Assembly: GCA_964535025.1 (NCBI GenBank)
Contig: CAZHRW010000149.1
Location: 38,978 to 102,977, forward strand
Length of the DNA: 64,000 nt
Reading direction: 5' to 3'
Origin: JAAYZK01 sp964535025
GTDB lineage: Bacteria > Planctomycetota > Phycisphaerae > SM23-33 > FEN-1343
Shown in pieces: positions 16,722 to 26,574 of this stretch (positions are counted from its first letter, which is position 1; every line of letters begins with the position of its first letter). A program made the translations under genes and the position numbers. The notes under the pieces are model-generated. The model did not search any database, was not told the origin of the DNA, and was given only the letters and a program-made list of their open reading frames with translations.

Positions 16722-18053
16722 TTACGGCAACCAGGCCCCGTAGCCCCGCAGGCGGTCGCGCAGGTCATCGGTGTCCACCGCGTGGACGTTGGCGTCGGCG
16801 GTCGTCGCGGCCATCGCCGCGGCCAGGCCCGCCGCTTCGCCCATGGCCAGGCAGGGCGGCATCACGCGAATCGAGCCGTGCACGGCCCGGTCGGCCGAGA
16901 CATCCCGCCCGGCCGTCAGGACGTTCCGCAGGTCCCGGGGCGTCAGGCAGCGGTAGGGGATGCCGTGCGATTCGCCGGGGCCGTAGCGGTGCGTGCCCTC
17001 TTTCATCGACTTGGGGGTGCCGTTGGCATCTTTGCGGGAGCCGTGGATGTCCACGTAATAGTTGTTGCGGCAGATCTCGTCGGGGAAGCTCTTGCGGGCG
17101 AGGTAGTCGTCGAGGGTGAGGCGGTAGTCGCCGACGATCCGCCGGCTCTCGCGGATGCCCATCAGCGCGCCGGTGTTGACCACGTAACTGGAGGCGAAGG
17201 CAGCCGGGTGGTAGGCGGCCAGTGCGTCGCGGAGCTGTTTCGCCATCCGGCGGCCGAGCATCATCGCGTCCGACAGCGAGGCCGGGTCGGTCGAGTCGAC
17301 ACCATACAGGTGGGCGGCGTTGAAGCCGACGGTGCCGGGTCCCAGCGTGTTGTTGCACAGGTGGGCGTCGAGGATGTCGGGGAAGTCCGGGTCGTCCTTG
17401 ATCAGGTGGGCGGGACTGTGGGGGTTGCCGGGGTGCAGCCAGGGCCCGTGCCTGTAGTGGTAGTCGTTCACGCCGGCCAGGTCGAAGCAGTGCGTGGCGG
17501 CCTGGAGGTTGCCCTCCTCGTCGCCCATCTCAAAGTCGGCCCCGGCCCACGCGGCCAGGTCGCCGTCGCCGGTGCAGTCGACGAAGACCTTCGCCCGCAG
17601 GGCCCTCAGGCCGGCCTTGGAGGCGGTGATGATCGCATTGACGCCGCCGTGCTCATCGCGTTGGACGGCCGCCAGCGTCGTAAACAGCCGTACCGTCGCC
17701 CCGGCGTCGGTGACCAGGTCGTCGTAGATCCGCTTGAGACCTTCCGGGTCGATGGGGACCCAGTCCATCGCGTCGTCGGCGACGTGGGGCTGTTGAGCCT
17801 TGCTCAGCGTGAACACCCGCTCGGCCAGGCCGCGATAGATGAGCTTTTCCTTGTCGGAGAACGGGCACCACGCCGGCACGAGTCCGGCGGTGCCCATTCC
17901 GCCCAGGCAGCCGGTCGATTCGATCAGCAGCGTCCTGGCGCCCTCGCGAGCGGCGGCGGTCGCGGCGGTGCAGCCGGCGGGCCCGCCGCCGGCGACGATG
18001 ACGTCCCAGGTGTCGTCCAGGTCGAGCGATCGGGTGAAGGAGACGGTTGGCAT
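16722..18053 (-). CDS. FAD-dependent oxidoreductase (FAD_oxidored / PF12831 type)
   Basis: 443 residues from the ATG at 18053, preceded by GAGAGG. The dinucleotide-binding Rossmann motif VIVAGGGPAGCTAA is at about 17-30, followed by ARTLLIES, CTGDGDLAAWAGADFE and a C-terminal FAD motif ending MGEAAGLAAAMA. Matches the PF12831 group frequent in planctomycete carbohydrate loci, whose substrates are mostly unknown. It follows the Na+-dependent transporter with an 8-base gap on the same strand, suggesting that the transporter imports its substrate; that is an inference. Confidence 0.85.
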   Translation of the reverse strand: MPTVSFTRSLDLDDTWDVIVAGGGPAGCTAATAAAREGARTLLIESTGCLGGMGTAGLVPAWCPFSDKEKLIYRGLAERVFTLSKAQQPHVADDAMDWVPIDPEGLKRIYDDLVTDAGATVRLFTTLAAVQRDEHGGVNAIITASKAGLRALRAKVFVDCTGDGDLAAWAGADFEMGDEEGNLQAATHCFDLAGVNDYHYRHGPWLHPGNPHSPAHLIKDDPDFPDILDAHLCNNTLGPGTVGFNAAHLYGVDSTDPASLSDAMMLGRRMAKQLRDALAAYHPAAFASSYVVNTGALMGIRESRRIVGDYRLTLDDYLARKSFPDEICRNNYYVDIHGSRKDANGTPKSMKEGTHRYGPGESHGIPYRCLTPRDLRNVLTAGRDVSADRAVHGSIRVMPPCLAMGEAAGLAAAMAATTADANVHAVDTDDLRDRLRGYGAWLP

Positions 18054-18061
18054 CGGGCCTC

Positions 18062-20305
18062 TCAATCCTTGGTGTTGTTATCGAACCCCTCGGAGACCTG
18101 GGCGGCTTCGGCGCCCCCGGCGGCCTTGAGGGCCAGGTAGAAGCATAGCAGCAGCCCGCCGACCACCAGCAGGAGCATCACGGCCAGGGTCGCCAGCGAC
18201 CAGCCGGAGAGTGTCGGGTGTTCCACCGCCGGCCGGGTCGCCGGTTGCGTTGTCGCCACCTGGGATGCGGCCTGTTGCGTGGCGGCGGGTTGGGGGGTTG
18301 GCGCGACGGCCGCTTGGCCCGGCCGGGTCGCCGGCTGCGTGGCGGCCGGTTGGGTTGCCGCCGCGACGGCGTCGGCGTCCGGCCGATCGAACTGCCCGGC
18401 CATCACCAGCAGGGCCAGCAGCAGGCCGGCGCAGGCGCCGGTGGAAAGGACCGACAGGCTGGCGGCCCCGCGGGCCCAGCGGCTGGGGCGCCGGCGGTCG
18501 GTCTCGGCGACGACGACGCCGGCGGCGCCCAGCACCAGGGCCAGCAGGCTGAGGCCCAGGCCGGTCAGCAGGACCGTCCGACCGGCGGTGAGGGCGGCTT
18601 TGCCGGCGTCCTGCAGGCCGGCGTCGGTGTAGTCGGCCTTGGCATGGAGGGCATGGGCGAAGCCGAGGCACACGAGCACCACGGCGACGACGGCCAACGC
18701 CAGGCCCAGGAGGCCGCCCGTCCGCGGCCCGGTGGGGTGGCCGACGTGGGCGGCGTGGGTATCGGCGCCGCCCGAGCGGATCAGGCTCAGCGCCACCGCC
18801 AGCAGGGGAGCCACGGCGCCGACGATCAGGGCGACCAGGTGGGGCCAGTGGGTGAACCCCTTGTCGGTCTTGAGAAACCCGGGTGTTGTCGCCTGATCGA
18901 AGAGGCTCCAGATGAACAGCGCCGAGAGCATCACCGGGACGACGACACGGATCAGCCAGTCCCACCACGCGCCCAGCCGCCAGTCGCTTCGCTCGTTGGC
19001 GTGGTGGCGCAGGCGGGCGATGCGGTACGTCCAGCCCAGTACGACGCACTGCAGCAGTCCCAGCAGGGCGATCCCCCACGGCCCCATGATCAGCCCGTCC
19101 ATCGCGTCCAGCCACAGCAGGCCGCCCCGTGTGCAGTAGAGAAGGCCGATGCCCAGGGCAACCAGGACCATGATCACCAGGGCGACGTGGCGATTGCACC
19201 GCAGCTTGTCGACGATGGAGGCCAGGACGCTCTCGGCGATGGAGAACGCCGAGTCGATGCCCAGCGTGATCAGGGCGAAGAAGAAGATCGTCGAGAACAG
19301 CGCCGAATAGGGCAGTTGGGCCAGGGCGTAGGGAAACGCTACGAACGCCAGGCCGGGCCCTTCCTTGGCGACGGTGTCGACCGCCCCGCCGGTGGTCACC
19401 GCCATGCCCCCCAGCGTGGCGAACACGGCGATGCCCGCGACAAAGCTGGTGCCCATGTCGCCCAGGCCGATGATGGCGGCGTTGTTGTTCAGATCGCTCT
19501 TGCGATGAAGGAAGCTGGCGTAGGTGACCATCACGCCGAACGCCAGGCTCATCGAGAAGAACACCTGCCCGAAGGCGTAACGCCAGGTCGTCGGCTTGGC
19601 CAGTTCCGACCAGACGGGCCGGAGGTAGTATTCCAGCCCCGTCTCGGCGCCCTCAAGGGTGAGGCCGCGGACGGTGAGGATCAGCAGCATCAGCCATGGC
19701 AGCGGGACGGTCCACAGGACGATCCTGCTGACCAGCCGGACGCCGCGGAAGATGCACAGGTAGATCATCACCCACACGACGATCAGGCTCCAGACGATAT
19801 TCGGCACCAGCCCGCCCAGCGTGCCCGGCGGGGCGTTCTCGGGCATCTGGAGATAGGTCCCGTAGAAGTACCCTTCGGCCTGCGTGACGCCCTCGGCGCC
19901 CTTGGCGGCCCAGGGCAGCTCGCCGCCGTTGAACAGCCCCTGCACGCTGACGAGAAAGAAGCTCAGGCAGTAGGCCAGGATGACGGCGTAGTAGGTAACG
20001 ATGACGAACCCCAGCAGGATCCCCCACCAGCCGACCGGCTCGCTGCGGCGGTTGACGCCCCGGAAGGCGTCGGGGGCCGCCCGCTGTGTCATGTGGCCGA
20101 GGCTGAACTCCAGGATCAGCACCGGAATGCCGATCAGGAGCATCCCGACGATGTAGGGGATCAGGAACGCACCGCCGCCGTAGCTGTAGAGCTTGTAGGG
20201 GAAGCCCCACAGGTTGCCCAGCCCGACGGCCGAGCCGATGGCGGCCAGGACGAAGCCGGATCGCGTTCCCCAGTTCTCACGCTGTTCTTCCAGGAGTTGG
20301 GCCAT
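18062..20305 (-). CDS. Sodium-dependent (NSS/SNF family) transporter with unusual C-terminal extension
   Basis: 747 residues from the ATG at 20305. The N-terminus has the family signature NWGTRSGFVLAAIGSAVGLG and then NLWGFPY, the helix-1 unwound region that binds Na+ and substrate. About 12 helices follow to about residue 530. Typical bacterial members end near 450-520. Here three further hydrophobic segments follow, then a Thr/Gln/Pro/Ala-rich linker (about 651-694, ATQPAATQPATRPG and similar), then one last helix. The extension is not known from LeuT-type proteins. It lies upstream of, and probably co-transcribed with, the FAD oxidoreductase. Confidence 0.88.
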   Translation of the reverse strand: MAQLLEEQRENWGTRSGFVLAAIGSAVGLGNLWGFPYKLYSYGGGAFLIPYIVGMLLIGIPVLILEFSLGHMTQRAAPDAFRGVNRRSEPVGWWGILLGFVIVTYYAVILAYCLSFFLVSVQGLFNGGELPWAAKGAEGVTQAEGYFYGTYLQMPENAPPGTLGGLVPNIVWSLIVVWVMIYLCIFRGVRLVSRIVLWTVPLPWLMLLILTVRGLTLEGAETGLEYYLRPVWSELAKPTTWRYAFGQVFFSMSLAFGVMVTYASFLHRKSDLNNNAAIIGLGDMGTSFVAGIAVFATLGGMAVTTGGAVDTVAKEGPGLAFVAFPYALAQLPYSALFSTIFFFALITLGIDSAFSIAESVLASIVDKLRCNRHVALVIMVLVALGIGLLYCTRGGLLWLDAMDGLIMGPWGIALLGLLQCVVLGWTYRIARLRHHANERSDWRLGAWWDWLIRVVVPVMLSALFIWSLFDQATTPGFLKTDKGFTHWPHLVALIVGAVAPLLAVALSLIRSGGADTHAAHVGHPTGPRTGGLLGLALAVVAVVLVCLGFAHALHAKADYTDAGLQDAGKAALTAGRTVLLTGLGLSLLALVLGAAGVVVAETDRRRPSRWARGAASLSVLSTGACAGLLLALLVMAGQFDRPDADAVAAATQPAATQPATRPGQAAVAPTPQPAATQQAASQVATTQPATRPAVEHPTLSGWSLATLAVMLLLVVGGLLLCFYLALKAAGGAEAAQVSEGFDNNTKD

Positions 20306-20554
20306 GGGTCGCCTCGCTGTCACCCAGTGCGATCGATATGTGCTCGCCGATGCCTGTTAGTGTTGCAAAATCGCCGCCCAACGCAAGCGCAAAGCGGGTG
20401 GCCCCAATCGGCAGGGCGATCGGGCGCCACCCCCCTCAACATATTGAGCATTTCTTGCATAGAATAAGTAACGGCTGAAGTGGGCAAGGCGAAAAATGTT
20501 TCATGTAACATATGGACAAGTATAGTCTTATGATACACTTACGAGCCTGACTGC
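20306..20554. other. AT-rich divergent intergenic region
   Basis: Between the transporter start (minus) and the folC promoter. The part from 20436 to 20545 is markedly AT-rich for this genome and contains an ATGTT/AACAT dyad at 20498-20513 and further TATAGT/TAGAAT-like boxes. No ORF supported. Confidence 0.5.
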
Positions 20555-20582
20555 TTGACTTGCCGGCCGGATCTGGTATAGT
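20555..20582 (+). promoter_or_regulatory. folC promoter, near-leaderless
   Basis: TTGACT (20555-20560), 16-base spacer, TATAGT (20577-20582). The folC ATG at 20593 is 16 bases after the first base of the -10 box, so the 5' leader should be about four bases. Confidence 0.65.
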
Positions 20583-20592
20583 TGCACTCACT

Positions 20593-21999
20593 ATGGCCAT
20601 CGCAACCTCCGACAAGAAAACGAGTCGCGGCAAATCGGCCTCCGGGACCTTCCGCAGGTACGATGCCGCGCTCAAGTATCTGTTCTCCATGACCGACTAT
20701 GAGCAGATGCTTCGGGTGCGCTACAACCGCGACACCTTCAGTCTCGACCGTATGTATAAGCTCCTGGAGGGGTTAGGTAATCCCCAGGACCGGATCCGCA
20801 GCGTCCACATCGCCGGGACCAAGGGCAAGGGCTCCACGGTCGAGATGCTCAGTCAGATGCTGATCACCTGCGGGTACAAGGTCGGGGTGTACACCAGCCC
20901 GCACATCACCGACATCCGCGAGCGGATCCGCATCAACCACACGATGATCACCCAGGCGGCGATGACCCGCCTGATCTCGGCGGTCGAGCCGATCATCACC
21001 CGGATGGGCGACGAGAAGCCCACGTTCTTCGAGATCCTCACGGCCATCGCGTTCCTGCACTTCGCCAACGAGGAGGTGGACGTCGCCGTCATCGAGACGG
21101 GTCTGGGCGGACGACTGGACTCGACGAACGTGCTCATGCCGGACGTGTGCGGCCTGACGAGCATCTCGCTGGACCACATGCACCAGCTCGGTCGGACGGT
21201 CGACCAGATCGCCAAGGAGAAGGCGGGGATCTTCAAGCGGGACATCCCGGCCGTCAGCGTGCCGCAGCGGCCGGAGGTCGAGGTGGTCCTGCGCCGCGCC
21301 GCCAAGGAAGCCAAGACCCCGCTGATGTTCGCCGGCAAGGACATCGACTTCAGCTACCGCTTCGAGTCCAGCCGCGACAGCGGTCCGCAGACCCGCGTGT
21401 GCATGACCACCGACACCAGCCGCTTCGAGCACCTGCCCGTGCCGCTGCTCGGCGAGCACCAGGCCGTCAACTGCGGGCTGGCGCTGGCGCTGCTGGATGA
21501 GCTGAAGAAGAAGGGCTTCGACAAGATCGACGACGCCACCGCCATCGAAGGGCTCCGCCAGACCTATCTGCCCGGGCGCATGGAGATGGTCTGCCCCGAC
21601 CCGCGGATCATCGCCGACGGCGCCCACAATGCCGCGTCCGTCGCGGCGTTGATGCGGGCGATCGGGCAGAACATCCCGTACGACTCGATGGTCGTCGTCT
21701 TCGGCTGTGCCGTCGACAAGGACATCCCCGGCATGATGCGGGAACTGGCGCTGGGCGCCGACAAGATCGTCTTCGCCTCGGTCGGCGGGACCCGCGCCGC
21801 CAAGACGCGCGACCTGGCCGACGCCTTCGAGGAGTGCACCGGCAAGACCGCCCAACTGGCCGACAGCGTCGAAGAGGCCCTCAACATCGCCGCCTCGGCC
21901 GTCAGCCGCGAGGACATCATCTGCGTGACCGGCAGTTTCTACCTCGTCGGCGCCGTCAAGGCGATCCTCGCCGCCCGTCAGCAGCCGCAGGTGTCCTAG
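20593..21999 (+). CDS. folC: Bifunctional folylpolyglutamate synthase/dihydrofolate synthase
   Basis: Adds glutamate to (dihydro)folate; Mur-ligase fold. 468 residues from the ATG at 20593, chosen because the promoter lies just upstream and inside the longer ORF. P-loop GTKGKGST at 75-82, the downstream VYTSPHITDIRERIRIN segment, TFFEILTAIAFLHFA, ETGLGGRLDSTNV and ADGAHNAASVAAL are all diagnostic. The N-terminal 20 residues are extra and Lys/Ser-rich. Confidence 0.95.
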   Translation: MAIATSDKKTSRGKSASGTFRRYDAALKYLFSMTDYEQMLRVRYNRDTFSLDRMYKLLEGLGNPQDRIRSVHIAGTKGKGSTVEMLSQMLITCGYKVGVYTSPHITDIRERIRINHTMITQAAMTRLISAVEPIITRMGDEKPTFFEILTAIAFLHFANEEVDVAVIETGLGGRLDSTNVLMPDVCGLTSISLDHMHQLGRTVDQIAKEKAGIFKRDIPAVSVPQRPEVEVVLRRAAKEAKTPLMFAGKDIDFSYRFESSRDSGPQTRVCMTTDTSRFEHLPVPLLGEHQAVNCGLALALLDELKKKGFDKIDDATAIEGLRQTYLPGRMEMVCPDPRIIADGAHNAASVAALMRAIGQNIPYDSMVVVFGCAVDKDIPGMMRELALGADKIVFASVGGTRAAKTRDLADAFEECTGKTAQLADSVEEALNIAASAVSREDIICVTGSFYLVGAVKAILAARQQPQVS

Positions 22000-22860
22000 C
22001 TAGTCCCGCGGCGCGAAGGCGTCGGCGAACTCACGGGTGTCGATATTGGACGGCAGCGTTCGTCCGGTGGCGTAGCTGAACAGGACGGCCTTGAAGACGA
22101 CGTCGGCGGCGCTGCTGAAGGCGATGGCCAGCGCGACCACGATGACGGCGACGGCGACGCACGCCGCCGCGACCACCGCCGAGCCGCTCATCATCCCCAG
22201 GTAGATCAGCACGCCCGCGCCCAGCAGCACCGGGAGCATCACCAGGAAACTCAGCAGCCCCAGCGAGAAGTTCCCCACCAGCGCCGTGCCCCACGTCTTG
22301 CGGAGGACCGCCAGCGACCGCTTGAACGCCTTGGCGGGGCCGACGCCCTCGACGGCGATCACGGGCACCACCAGGTACGTCATGGCCGTCCAGGCCATCC
22401 CGAGGACCGCGGAGATGAACTGGGCCGCCCGCTTGTTGGAGTTCTCGATGATCCGCAGCACCACCCCGATGACCGCCGAGACGACGGCCCAGCCGAAGAT
22501 CGGCCCGAATCGCCGCCACGCCAGAGCCAGCCCGTAGCCCAACGTGGGTCGCCCGCCGTTGAGGGCCTGCATCGCGCAGGCGACCAGGGCGGTGTTGAAG
22601 AAGACGATGACGAAGTAGTTGCAGAAGTAGAACGCGAACAGCGTCAGGTACATCACCACGTCGCCGTCACCCTCGCCGTTCTCCGCCGCGGCCCATTGCT
22701 CGATCGTGCCCGCCTGCCACAGCGGCAGGACGAAACTGGCCGAGACGACCATCGCCGCGATCCCCGCCAGCAGGGGCAGGACGATGAGGTGCTTGTGGTC
22801 CCACAGCAGGGCGTAACTCGTCTTGGCGTACTCCCAGCTTCGTGAAAGCGAATCGAACAT
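22000..22860 (-). CDS. DUF6159-like integral membrane protein
   Basis: 286 residues, starting MFDSLSRSWEYAKTSYALLW with AAGGGAAC upstream. About six transmembrane helices; conserved-looking segments AFYFCNYFVIVFFNTALVAC, then YLVVPVIAVEGVGPAKAFKR and SLAVLRKTWGTALVGNFSLG. This matches the DUF6159 membrane family, of unknown function. Its stop abuts the folC stop (convergent, no gap). The 287 bases upstream (22861-23147) carry no recognisable gene. Confidence 0.75.
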   Translation of the reverse strand: MFDSLSRSWEYAKTSYALLWDHKHLIVLPLLAGIAAMVVSASFVLPLWQAGTIEQWAAAENGEGDGDVVMYLTLFAFYFCNYFVIVFFNTALVACAMQALNGGRPTLGYGLALAWRRFGPIFGWAVVSAVIGVVLRIIENSNKRAAQFISAVLGMAWTAMTYLVVPVIAVEGVGPAKAFKRSLAVLRKTWGTALVGNFSLGLLSFLVMLPVLLGAGVLIYLGMMSGSAVVAAACVAVAVIVVALAIAFSSAADVVFKAVLFSYATGRTLPSNIDTREFADAFAPRD

Positions 22861-23147
22861 GGTCGTTCCCTTTCAAAGATAGGACGGCGGCGTCTCCCAT
22901 GCGCCGACAGCCGCCAGGATAGGCGAACGCAACCCCAAAAACAAGGCGCTGTTGCGTTTGGACGGCCGGGGAGCGGTGCGGCTCAAGAAAAAGCGCGGCG
23001 GCGAACGATAAGCAGAGAGGACGGGCCAGCTTTGGCATCTCATCGTGTGCGCCCGGCGGGACGAATCCACACCGGCCCCGCCGAGCACGCGGAGGGCGGG
23101 TCGTCGCGGGTGTGGGACCTTTGCATTGGTTCACGGAAGGAGTTAGG

Positions 23148-24629
23148 ATGAGGCATACCCTGTTGCTTTCACGCCAGGCGCACCGGAGAGCCCCGCAGGT
23201 GGAGCAGACCTACGCCGGACAGACCATTCACCTGATCGGCATCGGCGGCACCGGCATGCGCGCCCTGGCCGACATGCTCATCCAGCGCGGGGCGGTCGTC
23301 TCCGGCAGCGACCTGGCCGGCGGGGCCGCGGTCGAACGGCTCCGCGACGCCGGGGCGACGATCCACCTGGGCCACCAGGGCGAGTATGTTCCCGACGGCT
23401 GCGACCGGGTGGTCTACTCGGCCGCCGTCCACGAGGCCAATCCCGAGCTGCTCGCCGCCCGGGCCGCGGGCGTGCGGTGCGTCAAGTACAGCCGGATGCT
23501 CGGCGAGCTGATGGCCGCCCAGTGCGGCGTGGCGGTCGCGGGCACGCACGGCAAGAGCACCACGACGGCGATGGTCGCCCACGCCCTCGTCGCCGCCGGG
23601 CTCGACCCGAGCTTCATCGTCGGCGCCACGGTGCCCCAGCTCGGCGGGCCGTGCCGCGTCGGACAGGGGCGGTTCTTCGTCGCCGAGGCCTGCGAGTACG
23701 ACCGCAGCTTCCTGAACCTGCGGCCCACGCTGGCGGCGGTGCTGAACATCGAGGAGGACCACCTGGACTGCTACGGGGACCTCGACGCGATCATCGAGGC
23801 CTTCCGCAGCTTCCTGGCCGCCGTGAGCGTCGACGGGATCGCCGTGGTCAACGGCGAGGACCGCAACGTCGCCGCCGCCGCCCGGTCGGCCGTCTGCGAG
23901 GTGCAGACGTTCGGCCTGCGGGACGGGTGCATGTGGCGGGCGGTGAACGTCGAAGCCGAAACGGGGCTCTACCGCTTCGACGTGAGCTTCACCGGGCGGG
24001 AGTTCACCCGCATCGAGCTCCGCCAGCCGGGGCTGCACAACGTCTACAACGCCCTGGCCGCCTGCGCCATCGGCCACCACGCCGGGCTGGCGCCGCGGCA
24101 GATCGCCGACGCGCTGGGCAGTTTCGCCGGCACCTACCGGCGGATGACCGTCAAGGGCCGCGCCGGCGGCGTGACGGTGGTCGACGACTACGCCCACCAT
24201 CCCACCGAGATCCAGGTGACCCTGCGGGCCCTGCGCGACCGCTACGGGCCGCGGCGGCTGGTGTGCGTCTTCCAGCCGCACCAGCACTCGCGAACGCGGT
24301 TCCTGCTGAACGATTTCGCCCGCAGCTTCTCGGCCGCCGACGAGGTGGTCGTGCCGGATATCTATTTCGTTCGCGACAGCGTCCGGGAGAAAGACTATAT
24401 TTGCTCGGAGGACCTGGCCTCGCAGATCCGCCTGCAGGGCGGACGGGCCGGGTACCTCAAGACATTCGCGCAGATCGCCGACCACCTGGTCGCCACGTTG
24501 ACCGCCGGCGACCTGCTGGTGACGATGGGCGCGGGCAACGTGTGGGAAATCGCCGATACGGTCCTCGATCGTCTCGGCGACCGGCAGGCTGAAAGGCCGT
24601 CGGACGAGCGGCGGAGCCCCATCGCATGA
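23148..24629 (+). CDS. murC: UDP-N-acetylmuramate--L-alanine ligase
   Basis: 493 residues from the ATG at 23148 (GGAG upstream). Adds the first amino acid of the peptidoglycan stem peptide. The N-terminal Rossmann motif IHLIGIGGTGMRALADML, the ATP-binding GTHGKSTTT, the EACEYDRSFL Mg2+ region, and DDYAHHPTE plus FQPHQHSRT in the C-terminal domain are present. The final residues after about 480 are poorly conserved. Stop overlaps the murB start (ATGA), so translation is coupled. Shows that this organism makes peptidoglycan. Confidence 0.97.
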   Translation: MRHTLLLSRQAHRRAPQVEQTYAGQTIHLIGIGGTGMRALADMLIQRGAVVSGSDLAGGAAVERLRDAGATIHLGHQGEYVPDGCDRVVYSAAVHEANPELLAARAAGVRCVKYSRMLGELMAAQCGVAVAGTHGKSTTTAMVAHALVAAGLDPSFIVGATVPQLGGPCRVGQGRFFVAEACEYDRSFLNLRPTLAAVLNIEEDHLDCYGDLDAIIEAFRSFLAAVSVDGIAVVNGEDRNVAAAARSAVCEVQTFGLRDGCMWRAVNVEAETGLYRFDVSFTGREFTRIELRQPGLHNVYNALAACAIGHHAGLAPRQIADALGSFAGTYRRMTVKGRAGGVTVVDDYAHHPTEIQVTLRALRDRYGPRRLVCVFQPHQHSRTRFLLNDFARSFSAADEVVVPDIYFVRDSVREKDYICSEDLASQIRLQGGRAGYLKTFAQIADHLVATLTAGDLLVTMGAGNVWEIADTVLDRLGDRQAERPSDERRSPIA

Positions 24630-25522
24630 CGGACACCCGATCCAGGCAGTTGTTCGCAGGGCTGGACTCGATCGTCAGGACCGGCGTGTCGCTGGCCGAG
24701 CGCACGTGGTTTCACATCGGCGGGCCGGCCGAGTATTTCATCGAGCCGACCGACGCGGATCAGCTCCGCGAGGTCCTGCGCCGCTGCCGTGACAGCGAGG
24801 TGCCCCTCCATGTGCTGGGCGGGGGGGCCAACCTGCTGATCGACGACGGCGGCGTGAAGGGCGCCGTCGTGCACCTGTCGGCGGAGGCGTTCTCCGGCGT
24901 GCGGTTCGCCGACGGGGTGCTGACCGTCGGCGCCGGGCGGGACCTGCCCAAGCTCGTGCTGCACTGCGTCCGCCAGGGCTGGGCGGGGCTGGAGTGCCTG
25001 ACGGGCATCCCCGGCACGATCGGCGGGTGCGTGAGGATGAACGCCGGCGGCGACTTCGGCGACGTCGGGTCGATCATCGATTCGGTCGAGGTCATGGCCG
25101 CCGACGGGGTCGCCTTCACCCGCACCCACGACGACCTGGCCTTCAGCTACCGCTCCACGAACATCACCTCGCCGGTCATCCTCGGCGCGTCGTTCCGCCT
25201 GAGCGAGGACGATCCGCACCGGATCCTCCGGCAGGTGAAGGAAATCTGGATCTACAAGAAGAACAGCCAGCCCCTGGGCCACCCCAACGCCGGCTGCGTC
25301 TTCAAGAACCCCCGGGGCATGTCCGCCGGCGCCCTGATCGACCAGGCGGGTCTCAAGGGACGACGGGTCGGCGGCGCGCACGTCAGCGAGAAGCACGCCA
25401 ACTTCATCCTCGCCGACCCCGACACGCGGGCCTCCGACGTGCTCAAGCTGATCAACATCATCCGCGAGGCGGTCTACAAGCGGTTCGAGGTGTACCTGGA
25501 ACTGGAACTGGAAATCTGGTGA
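24626..25522 (+). CDS. murB: UDP-N-acetylenolpyruvoylglucosamine reductase
   Basis: FAD- and NADPH-dependent reduction giving UDP-MurNAc. 298 residues with the FAD-binding VLGGGANLLIDDGGVKGAVV, GIPGTIGGCVRMNAGG, and the type I C-terminal segments QPLGHPNAGCVFKNP and HANFILAD. In this fold the catalytic Ser/Cys position is the Cys of NAGCVFKNP. Overlaps murC by four bases; ddl follows after 51 bases. Confidence 0.97.
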   Translation: MTDTRSRQLFAGLDSIVRTGVSLAERTWFHIGGPAEYFIEPTDADQLREVLRRCRDSEVPLHVLGGGANLLIDDGGVKGAVVHLSAEAFSGVRFADGVLTVGAGRDLPKLVLHCVRQGWAGLECLTGIPGTIGGCVRMNAGGDFGDVGSIIDSVEVMAADGVAFTRTHDDLAFSYRSTNITSPVILGASFRLSEDDPHRILRQVKEIWIYKKNSQPLGHPNAGCVFKNPRGMSAGALIDQAGLKGRRVGGAHVSEKHANFILADPDTRASDVLKLINIIREAVYKRFEVYLELELEIW

Positions 25523-25573
25523 GCCCCGCGGCGCCGGAGGCGCCGCCGACGGCCACGGCAGGGGAAAACGATC

Positions 25574-26569
25574 ATGGATGAGACAGGCCAGCACGGAACC
25601 GACGGGCCCCTGACAATCCTCGTGGCCACCGGCGGCATCTCCGCCGAGCGGGAGGTCTCGCTGATGTCCGGCCGGGCCGTCGCCGAGGCGCTGGAAAGCC
25701 GCGGCCACCGCGTCCGCCTGGCCGATATCCACCCGCTGCACATCGAGCCGCTGGACGATCCGGCCATCGACGTGGTGTTCATCGCGATGCACGGCGCCTT
25801 CGGCGAGGACGGCCAGATGCAGCAGTGCTGCGAGGATCGCGCCCTCGCTTACGTCGGGGCCGATCCGCACGCCAGCGAACTGGCGATGGACAAGGCCGCC
25901 AGCAAGCAGCTCTTTCGCAAGGCTGGCCTCGACACACCCGATTGGGTCGTCGTCGAGGAGTTCAACGACGACGCCCGCCGGACGCAACTGCTCCGCACGC
26001 CGGGGCTGCCCTGCGTGCTCAAGCCGGTCGACGGCGGGTCCAGCGTGGATATCGTCATCGCCCCGACCGCCGCCCGCCGCGCCGACGCCCTGGCCGGGTT
26101 GCTGGACAAGTATTCCCGCGCCCTGGTCGAGCGGTTCGTCGCGGGGCGGGAGTTCACCGTCGGCGTGCTGGGCGAGGAGGCACTGCCGGTGATGGAGATC
26201 CGCGTCGGGCGGGACTTCTACGACTACGCCGCCAAGTACGACGACGATGCGACCGAATTCATCCTCGATCACGGCCTGGACGACCGGGCCGTCAAGGGGC
26301 TGACGTCGGCGGCCCTGACGGCCCACCACGTCCTGGGCTGCCGCGACATGTCTCGGACCGACTTCCGCGTGGATGCCACCGGCCGCGTGTGGGCGCTGGA
26401 GACCAACACGATCCCCGGCTTCACGGCCCACTCGCTGCTGCCGAAGGCCGCCGCGGCGGCCGGGGTCGACTTCGCCGAGTTGTGCGACCGCCTGGTGGCC
26501 ATGGCGCTGCGGCGGCGGGCCCTCGCCGACGAGGTCCTTTCCTCGGGGCGCTCGAGAAACTGCGGGTGA
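25574..26569 (+). CDS. ddl: D-alanine--D-alanine ligase
   Basis: ATP-grasp ligase, 331 residues. Diagnostic segments: ATGGISAEREVSLMSG (N-terminal), FIAMHGAFGEDGQMQ, CVLKPVDGGSSVDI (ATP binding), SRTDFRVDATGRVWALETNT and IPGFTAHSLLPKAA (Mg2+/D-Ala site). AGGGGAA lies upstream of the start. The last 20 residues (LADEVLSSGRSRN) are extra. Overlaps or abuts ftsQ. Confidence 0.96.
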   Translation: MDETGQHGTDGPLTILVATGGISAEREVSLMSGRAVAEALESRGHRVRLADIHPLHIEPLDDPAIDVVFIAMHGAFGEDGQMQQCCEDRALAYVGADPHASELAMDKAASKQLFRKAGLDTPDWVVVEEFNDDARRTQLLRTPGLPCVLKPVDGGSSVDIVIAPTAARRADALAGLLDKYSRALVERFVAGREFTVGVLGEEALPVMEIRVGRDFYDYAAKYDDDATEFILDHGLDDRAVKGLTSAALTAHHVLGCRDMSRTDFRVDATGRVWALETNTIPGFTAHSLLPKAAAAAGVDFAELCDRLVAMALRRRALADEVLSSGRSRNCG

Positions 26570-26574
26570 GACGT

